A program made the translations under genes and the position numbers. From positions 8,256,501 through 8,320,500 of the forward strand of contig NZ_CP147913.1 in the NCBI RefSeq assembly GCF_037414475.1: a stretch of 64,000 bases of DNA, given 5' to 3'. Positions 1 to 8,278 of the stretch are shown one piece after another. Source of the stretch: Myxococcus stipitatus. Lineage in GTDB: Bacteria; Myxococcota; Myxococcia; Myxococcales; Myxococcaceae. The first letter of the stretch is position 1. Each line of letters begins with the position of its first letter. Under the pieces are notes generated by a model that was not told the origin of the DNA, made no database searches, and saw only the letters and a program-made list of their open reading frames with translations.

Positions 1-1029
1 CTCCGACTTCACCGGCTGCGCCGTCAGCGTGTCGGACGTGAGGCTGGAGAACTCATACGCCGCCTCCAGGTAGCTCTGCCGCGCCATGGTGGCCGCCTGC
101 CGCCGCCGCATGGCCAGCTTGAACGCCTGCATCGACGTGGGCTTGAGCTCCTGCTCCAGCGTGTACGTCGCGCCGGGCGCGATATCCGCCTCGACCTCGT
201 GCGGCTCGTAGCCTTCTTGCGTGAGCCGAAGCGTGCGCTTTCCGGGCTGGATGCCCTGGTCCACCGCGTCTTTTCCCACCACCGTGCCGTCCACGAGGAT
301 GGCCGAGCCCTCCGGCAACACCTTCACCACCAGCCGCGCGGGCACCTTCTCCAGCGCGGGCCGCAGCTTCACGTGCTCGCGTGAGGCGACCACTCGCGTC
401 TCCTCGCGTGGCAGATGTGAGGCCAGCTCGAACCGGAACGCGTGCTCTCCGGGCAGCACCTCCGTGGTGTACGGCGTCACGCCGACCTTCACCCCGTCGA
501 TGAACACCGTGGCGCCCGCGGGCTCCGTCACCGCTTCCACCACCGCGTTGAGCGACAGGAACTTCACCATCACTCCGGCCAGGGCCTTGTCGAAGGAGGG
601 GTTGCTCGTCTCCGCCTCCGCGCGGGCTCCACTCTCCGAACGGACGCTCACCGCGCGGAAGCGATACCCCGCGTCATCCTGACCCACCCGCACGAGCACC
701 ACACGCTCCAACCCCAGCGAGGCCAGGTACGTCCCCAAGGGCTCGCGGCACCGGGCGCCACCGGCCAGACAGGCCAGGTCGCCGCTGCGTCCTTGGAGGT
801 GGGTGGCCAGGGCCTTGGACCCCAGCACCTGCTTGGGCTTCACGTCCTCGGGCAGGAGCCCCGCGATGCCTGTCTCGGCCCGCTGCACCAACGCGTCCTG
901 GCCGGGGTACATGGGTTGAACGAGCCAGAGCGTCTGGGAAGGGGCCTCGGCGCGAGCCTCCGCGGAGGCGCCAGGTGTCGCACTGGCCACGAGCGCCAGA
1001 CTGACACTCAGCAGAGATGCAACGAGCAT
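1..1029 (-). CDS. Exported PEGA-domain protein, 3' end cut by window
   Basis: Reading leftward from the ATG at 1029, 343 codons stay open to the window edge, so the C-terminus is missing. The first 20 or so residues (MLVASLLSVSLALVASA) look like a Sec signal peptide. A region of about 130 residues of unclear fold follows. Then come two PEGA-type repeats, near residues 160-225 and 231-290, with the family hallmarks EPAGATVFIDG and PEGSAILVDG, each followed by PG and a basic/hydrophobic strand. PEGA repeats are small beta folds found on surface or periplasmic proteins, often next to protein kinases or TPR domains. The last visible stretch is helical (MRRRQAATMARQSYLEAAYEF). The gene diverges from the YihY gene. 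The function is unknown; a structural or envelope role is inferred only from export and PEGA. Confidence 0.75.
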   Translation of the reverse strand, partial: MLVASLLSVSLALVASATPGASAEARAEAPSQTLWLVQPMYPGQDALVQRAETGIAGLLPEDVKPKQVLGSKALATHLQGRSGDLACLAGGARCREPLGTYLASLGLERVVLVRVGQDDAGYRFRAVSVRSESGARAEAETSNPSFDKALAGVMVKFLSLNAVVEAVTEPAGATVFIDGVKVGVTPYTTEVLPGEHAFRFELASHLPREETRVVASREHVKLRPALEKVPARLVVKVLPEGSAILVDGTVVGKDAVDQGIQPGKRTLRLTQEGYEPHEVEADIAPGATYTLEQELKPTSMQAFKLAMRRRQAATMARQSYLEAAYEFSSLTSDTLTAQPVKSE

Positions 1030-1098
1030 TGCGTCCTCGGAGCGGATTGAGTCCTGGAGTGGGCGCCGGGCCTTGCCGGGCAGGTTCGACCGGGCGTG

Positions 1099-1130
1099 AA
1101 GTGTTTTTTACAAGATGGAATGTTTTTCAG
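1099..1130. promoter_or_regulatory. AT-rich island with direct repeat in a divergent promoter region
   Basis: The 213-base gap between the divergent PEGA and YihY genes is GC-rich except for this stretch. It holds two TGTTTTT copies at 1102-1108 and 1121-1127, 19 bases apart, about two helical turns. That spacing suits a promoter or operator serving one or both genes. No certain -35/-10 pair could be fixed. Confidence 0.3.
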
Positions 1131-1242
1131 GAAGCCAGCTCCCCGAGGGAGGGGCGGCCGGGGAGGCAATCCGAGGGGGAGGGGGCGCCGCCTCGGGGGT
1201 CCATGGCCAACATCCCCGGGACCTACATGGGCGAGGGGTGAG

Positions 1243-2208
1243 ATGGTCTTCCCGGGCAACGGCATGGGGTGGAAGGAGTTCTTCAAGCGCCTGAAGGACG
1301 AGTGGAAGCGCGACGATGTGAGCAACGTCGCGGGGGCTTTGACGTTCCGCGCCATCCTCGCGCTGTTCCCCTTCCTGCTCTTCCTGGTGTCGCTGGCGGG
1401 CGTCATCATCGACCCGAAGCAGGCCCAGGTGCTCATCGGGGAGCTGGGCAAGGTGGCGCCCAAGGAAGTGACGAGCATCCTGGGACAACGCATCGAGTCG
1501 CTGGCGGACAGCAACCCGGTGGGGCTGTTGACGGTGGGTGGCGTGGGCGCCATCTGGGCAGCCTCCGGTGGAATCGTCGCGTTGATGGACGCGCTGAACA
1601 CGGCCTACGGCGTGGAAGAAACGCGGCCGGTGTGGAAACTTCGACTCATCGCGGTGACCACGACGCTGATGGCGGCGGTGGTGACCATCGTCGCGGCGCT
1701 GGCGGCGGTGGTGACGCCCGCTCTGGCCAGCAGGCTGCCCGGCCCGGTCTCCACGGTGGCGCAGTGGCTGCGGCTGCCCGTGGCGGGCCTGCTGATGATG
1801 TTCCTGTGGGCCGTCCTGTACTACGTCCTGCCCGACGCCCGGCACCGCTTCCGTTTCATCACGCCCGGCGCGGTGGTGGGCGTGGTCATCTGGGTGGTGG
1901 CGTCCTGGGGCTTCTCCAAGTACGTGGCCAACTTCGGGAAGTATGACGTGAACTACGGCGCCATCGGTGGCGTCATCGTGCTGCTGTTGTGGATGTGGTT
2001 GTCCTCGCAGGTGGTGCTGCTGGGCGCGGAGATCAACGCCATCCTGGAGCAGCGTTCGCCCGAGGGGCGGTCCGCGCCACGTCAGGTGGATGCCCCCATC
2101 GCGGAGGACAGGGGGGAACTCTCCAAGACGCCCCTGGCCGCCGCCACGAAGTGGGCCGCGGGATTGGGGCTGGGAGTCTTCTTCCTGCGGCGCGGTTCGG
2201 GCCGTTGA
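1243..2208 (+). CDS. YihY/BrkB family inner-membrane protein
   Basis: A 321-residue polytopic protein. The start is the ATG at 1243, preceded by GAGGGGTGAG; an upstream in-frame extension back to 1096 is Arg/Gly-rich and unlike the family. The N-terminus (WKEFFKRLKDEW) precedes the family signature around GALTFRAILALFPFLLFL. Several long hydrophobic helices follow, and the GAVVGVVIWVVASWGFSKY and NYGAIGGVIVLLLWMWLS blocks are typical of the YihY/RNase-BN-like family. Members were once annotated as ribonuclease BN by mistake; the real role is unsettled and may concern membrane transport or envelope integrity. The last 50 residues are soluble. Divergent from the PEGA gene, with no clear operon partner. 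Confidence 0.85.
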   Translation: MVFPGNGMGWKEFFKRLKDEWKRDDVSNVAGALTFRAILALFPFLLFLVSLAGVIIDPKQAQVLIGELGKVAPKEVTSILGQRIESLADSNPVGLLTVGGVGAIWAASGGIVALMDALNTAYGVEETRPVWKLRLIAVTTTLMAAVVTIVAALAAVVTPALASRLPGPVSTVAQWLRLPVAGLLMMFLWAVLYYVLPDARHRFRFITPGAVVGVVIWVVASWGFSKYVANFGKYDVNYGAIGGVIVLLLWMWLSSQVVLLGAEINAILEQRSPEGRSAPRQVDAPIAEDRGELSKTPLAAATKWAAGLGLGVFFLRRGSGR

Positions 2209-2436
2209 TGTCTCAATCAGTACCCGAAGGGTGAGCGCGGCCGCGCGACAGTTGCGCCGTGGCTGTGTCGGCCGTGACCCCGCCAGGATGTCCTTGCCTG
2301 GTGTGTGACGTCCGTGCAACGACGTGGCTACAGCCATCATGAATCGGCGATGGGCTGTCGACCCCCTGTCAACCACCGACCAAGTGCTTGTGCATTCCCC
2401 GCACTCGCGAGTGGTGCACCCCTTTCAGGAGCTTCG

Positions 2437-5400
2437 ATGTCACGGCCTACGTCCTGGTTCCGAGCCCCTTGGCTCGTTGGAATCCTCACCCTGTTGCTGG
2501 CGAGCGCCTGCGGTGGGGGAGGTGCTGAGCCCGATGTGAAAGACAGCGGGCAGGACGGCGGAGTGGGCGGGGACGGAGGGACGGTGCCCAGTCCGACGCG
2601 GGACACCACTCCTCCCACCACGAGCCTGTCGCCATTGGGTGGCATCTTCAAGGCGCCCGTCGTGGTGACGCTCACCTGTAACGATGGCGCTGGAGCGGGC
2701 TGCGAGGCCACTCACTACACGCTGGATGGCAGCGAGCCGACGACGGGCTCGACTCGCTACACGGCGCCGGTGCTCATCGAGACGCGTGCGACGCTGCGGT
2801 TCCGCTCGGTGGACCGCGCGGGAAATCTCGAGCCCGCGCGCTCGGCGCAGTTCGTGGTGGACTCGCAGCCGCCCACCGTCGCGTCAAACCCTCGCTCAGG
2901 CACCTACGGCCGTGGCCTCTCCGTCTCGCTGAAGTGTGATGACGGCGCGGGCACGGGCTGCGCCGCCATCCACTACACGCGCGATGGCTCCCGCCCTTCG
3001 ACCAACTCACCGGTCTACGTGTCGCCCCTCCTGTTCGCTGACTCCACGCGGCTGCGCTTCATCGCCGTGGACCAGGTGGGAAATGTGTCCATGGAAGGCA
3101 GCGAGCAGTTCACGGTGGACGGCCAGCCTCCTGTCTCAGCCGCGTCGCCGAACGGGGGCATGTCCACCACCGCGTTCACGGTGTCCCTGACGTGCAGTGA
3201 TACGGGCGCCGGGTGCGCTCGAATCCACTACACGCTGAACGGACCGGAACCGACGAAGGACTCCCCCGTCTATGAGGGGCCCTTCCAGGTCTTGTCCTCG
3301 ACGACGGTGTGGTTCTTCGCCGTGGACGAGGTGGGCAACGTGGAGCCGTCCAAGTCGGTGTCCTTCGTCGTCGACACCGCTCCGCCCTCGGTCCGGAGTT
3401 CGCCCCGGGGAGGCACCTATCAGTACGGCCAGTTCGTGCAGTTGTTCTGTGACGATGGGAGCGGGGCGGGCTGCGCCTCCGTCTACTACTCCCATGCACC
3501 GGGCCTGAATTCCCCCGCGCCGCCGTTCCAGTCGTACTCTGGTTGGGTGAACGTGCCGAGCGATGGCGTGCTGCGCTTCTTCGCGCGCGACAGGCTGGGC
3601 AATGAGAGCCCCATCCAGACGGAGACGTTCATCATTGATTCCGCGTCGCCCTCCGCCTCCGCGTCGCCTCGGGGTGGCACCTACTTCACCCCTCAATCGG
3701 TGACGCTGACGTGTACGGACATGGGCTCGTCGGGGTGTGCTGGCCTCCACTACACGGTGGATGGCTCCTTCCCGACGACGGCGTCGCTTCGCTACTCGCG
3801 GCCCGTCACCCTCTCGACGACGACGACGCTGCGCTTCATCGCGGTGGATGCCGCGGGGAACGTCAGCACGGCGATGCACGAGGTCTATCAGTTCAAGTCG
3901 GACACCTCGGCGCCCACCACCGTGGCCAGTCCCGCGGGTGGCCTGTACCGCGCTGAGCAGTCGGTGACGCTCGCTTGCAGCGACGGCGCCGGGAGTGGCT
4001 GTGTGCGCACCCGGTACACCCTGGATGGCAGCGAGCCCACCGAGGACAACGGCTCCACGTACACGGGGCCCATCCCGCTCTCCTCGGCGACGAGGTTGCG
4101 CTTCCGCTCGGTCGATGCCGTGGGCCAGTGGGAGGCGGTTCGCCAGGAAGAATATGACTTCGACATGGAAGCGCCGCTGACCCAGGCCCATCCGGTGGGC
4201 GGAGCCTTCGATGGGCCCGTCGCCGTGCGCCTCACGTGCGTGGACGCCAAGGCGGAGTGCCGTGAGACGCGCTACACGGTTGACGGCTCGGAGCCCTCGA
4301 GCAGTTCTCGGCTCTACACGGAGCCCATCCTCGTGGGGCAGACCACCACGGTGCGTTTCGCGTCGTTCGACCTGGCGGGCAACGTGGAGGCCACGCGCCG
4401 GGAGACCTACGTCCTGGACGCAAGCACCCTGGCCTCGGCCCAGATTGCCGCCGTGCGTGCGTCCTCTCCGAGCCCCGCGGAGCCCAAGCTCATCGACGGA
4501 GCCTTCATCACCTTCGTCAAGCCGGCCGTGGGGACGACCCAGCCCGAGCCCGAGGGGTTCTTCCTCCAGGCGGAGACGTCTGGACCGGCGCTGTTCGTGG
4601 AGGTGCCCCTGGCGTCGCTCAATCCCGTCCCCGTGGGCGGAGAGCGGGTGCGGGTCCAGGTGAACCGTCTCAACCGGTACTGGGTGTATCGCGCGGGCAT
4701 CGACGCCGCGAGCTTCACGGTGCTTGGGACGGGTTACTCCATGAAGGCGCTGGCGCAGGATGTGAGTCACGTCGCCCTGCCAACGAGTATCTCCGTGTAT
4801 GACTCCGAGCTTGTCACCCTCTACGGAACACTTGCCGGCTCGTACAGCAGCGATGGTGCGGGGACGGGTTTCTCCTCCATCCGCCTCGAGACGGCAGGGG
4901 TGCCGACGAGCTCCGGCGATTATCGGCTGCTGTTCCGGCTGCCGGAGTTGGAGCAGAGCCCCGAGCTGACCCCGGGTTGCCAGGTCCTGCTCACCTCGCC
5001 GTTGTGGTCCTACGGCTCATATGCACAGCCCACGCTTTGGAAGTGGGAACAGATGGAGTCGGTCGCGTGTGCCTCGCCCCGCGTGGTGTTCGCCCAGGCG
5101 CTGTCGGAGGGACAGGTGCAGGTGCGCTTCGACCGCCGGCTCGACGCGAGCACCTTGGATGCCTCTGGCGCTCAGTTCTCCATTGCGGGCCTCTCCGTCA
5201 CGGGCGCGGTGATTCAGGGGACGTCCGAGGTGCGGCTGCAAACGTCGGCGCAGGTTCCGCGCGGGCAGTACGAGGTGACGGTCTCCGACTCGCTGAAGGA
5301 CCGATTGGGGGCTCGGGTGCAGGCGCCGTTCAACACCTTCCGCTTCCGTGGCCATGCCACGCCCGCGCGACTGCGCATCTCGGAGGTCGACCCCAGCAGG

Positions 5401-6012
5401 GCGTTCGGTGTGGAGGGCCGCGTGGAGCTGGAGGTCATCCAGGCCGGTCCCATGACGAACATCACGCTGTCGGCGGGCGCCATCGCGGAGCCGCTCGCCA
5501 CGCTCCCCGATGTGGACGTGGCGGTGGGCGACATCGTTGTCGTACACCTCTCGGATTTCCGGCTCGGTGGAAGCATGCTTCCGTTCTCGGAAACCGCCAG
5601 CAAGGGCCAACTGCCCAGCCGCACCTATCCGCTGGCCCATGACGCGGCGTGGGACGTGCGAGGCACGACCTCCTTCCGGCTCCCCCAAGGCGACCGGGTG
5701 CTGCGGCTGCGGGACCCGTTCGGCACCCTCCAGGATGGCCTCGCGCTCATCCACCCCAGCTATCGAGTCTCAAGCTTCGTCGGCGAGCTCAATTCGCTCC
5801 AGGACGAGCAGGGGTGGAAGCCCGCCTTGTGCGGCGGGGCCCGCTGCTCCTACGCGACCAGCCCCACGGTGGACGACATCAGCGTCAACATGAGGCCCCT
5901 CTTCGATTCGGGGGGAGCGAGCCAGTCCCTGTGCCGCATCCGGGTGGAGGACAGCGACGGCATGGTGGACTGGGGTGTGAGGAACAAGAGCGTCGGGCTC
6001 CCCAACTTCTAA
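2437..6012 (+). CDS. Large lipoprotein with seven chitobiase-C-terminal/FN3-like repeats
   Basis: A 1191-residue protein. The start at 2437 has AGGAG six bases upstream and opens directly into a lipoprotein signal (LLLASAC lipobox). An acidic, Gly-rich linker leads to seven tandem repeats of about 85 residues, roughly 57-661. Each carries the marks LTCxDGxGxGC, HYTLDGSEPT, LRFRSVDxAGNxE and a final VVDxxPP hinge. These match the beta-hexosaminidase C-terminal (CHB_HEX_C) fold. Cys pairs recur in nearly every repeat, suggesting a disulfide per domain. The rest has an OB-like region (about 665-870), a bacterial Ig-like segment starting near ASPRVVFAQ (about 880-980), and a lamin-tail-like end (LRISEVD). 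No glycosidase catalytic domain is present. I infer a surface-anchored adhesion or carbohydrate-binding protein. Confidence 0.8.
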   Translation: MSRPTSWFRAPWLVGILTLLLASACGGGGAEPDVKDSGQDGGVGGDGGTVPSPTRDTTPPTTSLSPLGGIFKAPVVVTLTCNDGAGAGCEATHYTLDGSEPTTGSTRYTAPVLIETRATLRFRSVDRAGNLEPARSAQFVVDSQPPTVASNPRSGTYGRGLSVSLKCDDGAGTGCAAIHYTRDGSRPSTNSPVYVSPLLFADSTRLRFIAVDQVGNVSMEGSEQFTVDGQPPVSAASPNGGMSTTAFTVSLTCSDTGAGCARIHYTLNGPEPTKDSPVYEGPFQVLSSTTVWFFAVDEVGNVEPSKSVSFVVDTAPPSVRSSPRGGTYQYGQFVQLFCDDGSGAGCASVYYSHAPGLNSPAPPFQSYSGWVNVPSDGVLRFFARDRLGNESPIQTETFIIDSASPSASASPRGGTYFTPQSVTLTCTDMGSSGCAGLHYTVDGSFPTTASLRYSRPVTLSTTTTLRFIAVDAAGNVSTAMHEVYQFKSDTSAPTTVASPAGGLYRAEQSVTLACSDGAGSGCVRTRYTLDGSEPTEDNGSTYTGPIPLSSATRLRFRSVDAVGQWEAVRQEEYDFDMEAPLTQAHPVGGAFDGPVAVRLTCVDAKAECRETRYTVDGSEPSSSSRLYTEPILVGQTTTVRFASFDLAGNVEATRRETYVLDASTLASAQIAAVRASSPSPAEPKLIDGAFITFVKPAVGTTQPEPEGFFLQAETSGPALFVEVPLASLNPVPVGGERVRVQVNRLNRYWVYRAGIDAASFTVLGTGYSMKALAQDVSHVALPTSISVYDSELVTLYGTLAGSYSSDGAGTGFSSIRLETAGVPTSSGDYRLLFRLPELEQSPELTPGCQVLLTSPLWSYGSYAQPTLWKWEQMESVACASPRVVFAQALSEGQVQVRFDRRLDASTLDASGAQFSIAGLSVTGAVIQGTSEVRLQTSAQVPRGQYEVTVSDSLKDRLGARVQAPFNTFRFRGHATPARLRISEVDPSRAFGVEGRVELEVIQAGPMTNITLSAGAIAEPLATLPDVDVAVGDIVVVHLSDFRLGGSMLPFSETASKGQLPSRTYPLAHDAAWDVRGTTSFRLPQGDRVLRLRDPFGTLQDGLALIHPSYRVSSFVGELNSLQDEQGWKPALCGGARCSYATSPTVDDISVNMRPLFDSGGASQSLCRIRVEDSDGMVDWGVRNKSVGLPNF

Positions 6013-6068
6013 CCCCGAGACACGATTCACCCACCCACGGGCAGGCAAGCGGCCGGAATGACAGGGTT

Positions 6069-6093
6069 CACCCGGTTGCAACCCGCCCGGGTG
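6069..6093. terminator. Inverted repeat between the lipoprotein and Rrf2 genes
   Basis: CACCCGG (6069-6075) and CCGGGTG (6087-6093) form a perfect 7-bp inverted repeat with an 11-base loop, 57 bases after the lipoprotein stop and about 50 bases before the Rrf2 start. It has no T-run. It could be a terminator of the upstream gene or an operator for the Rrf2 regulator. Confidence 0.35.
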
Positions 6094-6139
6094 GGCGATA
6101 GGTAACCTCCGTGGTTTCCATCTCGAGCCTGGAGGGTCC

Positions 6140-6601
6140 GTGAACAGCCGATTCACCATGGCGGCCCACATCGTCGCGATGCTCTCGAAGTGCGCGTGCA
6201 GTGACGCGGGCCCGCTGACGTCCGAGGCCATGGCGCGCAGCATCCAGACGAATCCGGTGGTGGTGCGCAGGCTGTTGGGGGACCTGGCGCGGGCGGGGCT
6301 GGTGGAGACGAAGCGGGGGGCTCGGGGAGGGGTGACGCTGGCGAAGAGCTGCGAGGACATCACCCTGCGGGACATCTACGAGGCGGTGGAGGAGGGCGGG
6401 GAGCTGTTCGGCCGCCACCCCGTCGGACCCGCCCCGGACTGCGATATCGGACCGTGCGTGGCCCAGTACCTGGAAGGCGTCTTCGGACGCGCGGAGGCGG
6501 CGCTCAAGCAGAGCCTGGAGCGCACCACCGTCGCGCAGATGTCCTCGGACCTCACCGCGCTCTTCCAGTCGCTCAACCCGCCAACGGACAAGGCAAGCTG
6601 A
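6140..6601 (+). CDS. Rrf2 family transcriptional regulator
   Basis: A 153-residue winged-helix protein, likely starting at a GTG with GGAGG six bases before it. The N-terminal half fits Rrf2: SRFTMAAHIVAML, then TSEAMARSIQTNPVVVRRLLGDLARAGLVETKRGARGGVTLA, which is the recognition helix and basic wing (quoted here in parts: NPVVVRRLLGDL, KRGARGGVTLA). Rrf2 proteins are repressors, some sensing through an Fe-S cluster (IscR, NsrR). Cysteines here are C14/C16-like in helix 1 and a DCDIGPC pair in the dimer helix, not the spacing of IscR, so ligand sensing is uncertain; the overall look is closer to the YwnA-like branch. It converges with the VOC gene, 21 bases away, and has no obvious operon partner. 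Confidence 0.85.
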   Translation: MNSRFTMAAHIVAMLSKCACSDAGPLTSEAMARSIQTNPVVVRRLLGDLARAGLVETKRGARGGVTLAKSCEDITLRDIYEAVEEGGELFGRHPVGPAPDCDIGPCVAQYLEGVFGRAEAALKQSLERTTVAQMSSDLTALFQSLNPPTDKAS

Positions 6602-6622
6602 GCGCTCCGGTGCCCATGGGCG

Positions 6623-7039
6623 TCACTGGGGCAGCGCGTTCATGTCCATGTAGATGACCTCCCAGTGGTGGCCATCCAGGTCGAAGAAGCTCCAGCCATA
6701 CATGAAGCCGTGGTCCACCGGGTCCGCCCCGTACGAGCCGCCCGCCTCCACCGCCTTCTTCACCAGCTGGTTGACGTCGTCCCGGCTGGACGCGGACAGC
6801 GCGAAGATGCCCTCGATGGACTTGCTCGTGTCGCAGATCTGCTTCTTGGTGAAGTCCTTGAAGCGCGCCTCGGTGAGGAGCATGACGTAGGCCTCCTCGC
6901 TGAGCACCATGCACGTCGCGGTGTCGTCGCAGAAGCGCGCATCGAAGCTGAAGCCCAGCTGGGTGAAGAACGCGTTGGTGCGCTTCAGGTCCTTCACGGG
7001 GAGGTTGATGAAGACCTTGCGGAAGTTCGTCGTAGCCAT
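6623..7039 (-). CDS. VOC-fold (glyoxalase/bleomycin-resistance-like) protein
   Basis: A 138-residue single-domain VOC protein. The ATG at 7039 is chosen because GGAGG sits nine bases upstream; an in-frame ATG at 7054 lies before that site. The fold signature is clear: KVFINLPVKDLKRTNAFFTQLGF at the start (KVFINLPVKDL, FFTQLGFSF) and SFFDLDGHHWEVIYMD at the end, where Glu would be a metal ligand. Proteins of this shape (PhnB/YaeR-like) dimerise and may act on small electrophiles or antibiotics; the substrate is unknown. It lies 125 bases downstream of the SigG-like sigma factor gene on the same strand, so co-regulation is plausible. Confidence 0.85.
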   Translation of the reverse strand: MATTNFRKVFINLPVKDLKRTNAFFTQLGFSFDARFCDDTATCMVLSEEAYVMLLTEARFKDFTKKQICDTSKSIEGIFALSASSRDDVNQLVKKAVEAGGSYGADPVDHGFMYGWSFFDLDGHHWEVIYMDMNALPQ

Positions 7040-7164
7040 GTGTGCCTCCAACATCAGGTGGTTTCACAGGCATGGACTGGCCGGCGGCCCGGAAATCATC
7101 GGTCGCCCGCGAAAAAAGTCCGGGCACCGGTCTCCAGGCCGCCGTGGGGGCAGGCGGTGCTGCG

Positions 7165-8181
7165 TCAGCGGGCCGGCAGCTCCAGGGGGAGGCCGAAGCG
7201 CGGAAACAGCGTCTTGGCGTCCAGGAAGTAGTTCAGCCCGACGATGCGGCCGTCCTCGACTTCCAGCACGGTGAGGGCCCAGGGCGTATAGGTGCCGTTG
7301 GGGCCACCAGGCCTGTACTGCGCAAAGGCGGGAGCGCCGCAGGCCATGGTGGCCAGCAAACGTGAGCCCTGGCACCCGGAGCCGCGTCCCAGCATCCAGG
7401 CGCGGACCTTCTCCGGCCCCCGCAGCCACAAGGACAGCGGCGGCATGGACATGGTGACGTCGTGATGCAGGAGCGCCGTGAGCGCGTCCATGTCGTAGCG
7501 CTCGAACGCGTCCACGTACTTCTGCACCAGCGTTGTCTCGTCCTCCGTCAGCGGGCCGCGCGGCGCGCTGACATCCCGCGTGGCCAGCGTGGCGCGAGCC
7601 CGTTGCAGCGCGCTGTTGACGGCGGCGACCGTCATGTCGAGCGCCGCGGCGACCTCCATGGCGGACCACTCCACCACCTCCGTGAGGATGAGCACCGCGC
7701 GCTGACGGGGCGGCAGGTGCTGGAGCGCGGCCACGAAGGCCAGGCGGATGCTCTGCCGCATCATCACCAGCTCCGCCGGCGTGGCGTTCGAGGGCAGCAC
7801 GAGCGCGTCCGGGACGGGCTCCACCCACTCGGCCGCGGGCTTCTCGCCCAGCGGCGCGTCCAGCTCGAAGGGGGGATTGAGCTCCATGGGCCTGCAGCGG
7901 CGGTTTCGCTCGCCCAACAGGTCGATGCAGACGCGGGTGGCGATGCGGTACAGCCAGGTGCGCAGGGAGGCGCGGCCCTCGAACTGGTCCTGATGCCGCA
8001 GGGCCCGGATGAAGCTCTCCTGGACTGCATCCTCTGCTTCTGAGACGGAACCGAGCATCCGGTAGCAGTGGCCAGTGAGCGCCGTTCGATGCTCCTCCAA
8101 CTCACGGAGCGTGCTCTGGGCCTGCTGCTGTTCGGAAAGGCCCGTCAGGGGTGTCTTCGGGTGGGAAGGGACGTCGGCCAT
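7165..8181 (-). CDS. ECF sigma factor with SnoaL-like C-terminal domain (SigG/TIGR02960-like)
   Basis: A 338-residue RNA polymerase sigma factor. Region 2 is near residues 30-100 ([43 protein letters not shown]) and region 4 near 145-200 ([39 protein letters not shown]). The C-terminal 130 residues form a SnoaL/NTF2-like domain ([40 protein letters not shown]). This architecture belongs to ECF groups such as ECF41/ECF56, where the fused C-terminal domain modulates activity in place of a separate anti-sigma factor. No anti-sigma gene is adjacent. Downstream lies a VOC gene and upstream an ABC-F ATPase. From memory, SigG-type factors elsewhere have been linked to glyoxalase-fold genes, which fits the neighbour here. 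Confidence 0.9.
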   Translation of the reverse strand: MADVPSHPKTPLTGLSEQQQAQSTLRELEEHRTALTGHCYRMLGSVSEAEDAVQESFIRALRHQDQFEGRASLRTWLYRIATRVCIDLLGERNRRCRPMELNPPFELDAPLGEKPAAEWVEPVPDALVLPSNATPAELVMMRQSIRLAFVAALQHLPPRQRAVLILTEVVEWSAMEVAAALDMTVAAVNSALQRARATLATRDVSAPRGPLTEDETTLVQKYVDAFERYDMDALTALLHHDVTMSMPPLSLWLRGPEKVRAWMLGRGSGCQGSRLLATMACGAPAFAQYRPGGPNGTYTPWALTVLEVEDGRIVGLNYFLDAKTLFPRFGLPLELPAR

Positions 8182-8278
8182 GGCGCGTGCGTCTATCAGG
8201 CCACCCTTGCGGCCCCAAGCGCCGGGAGGTGGAGGTCCACGCTCCCGGCGAGGTGCCGCGTGTCACCGCGACACCGCT

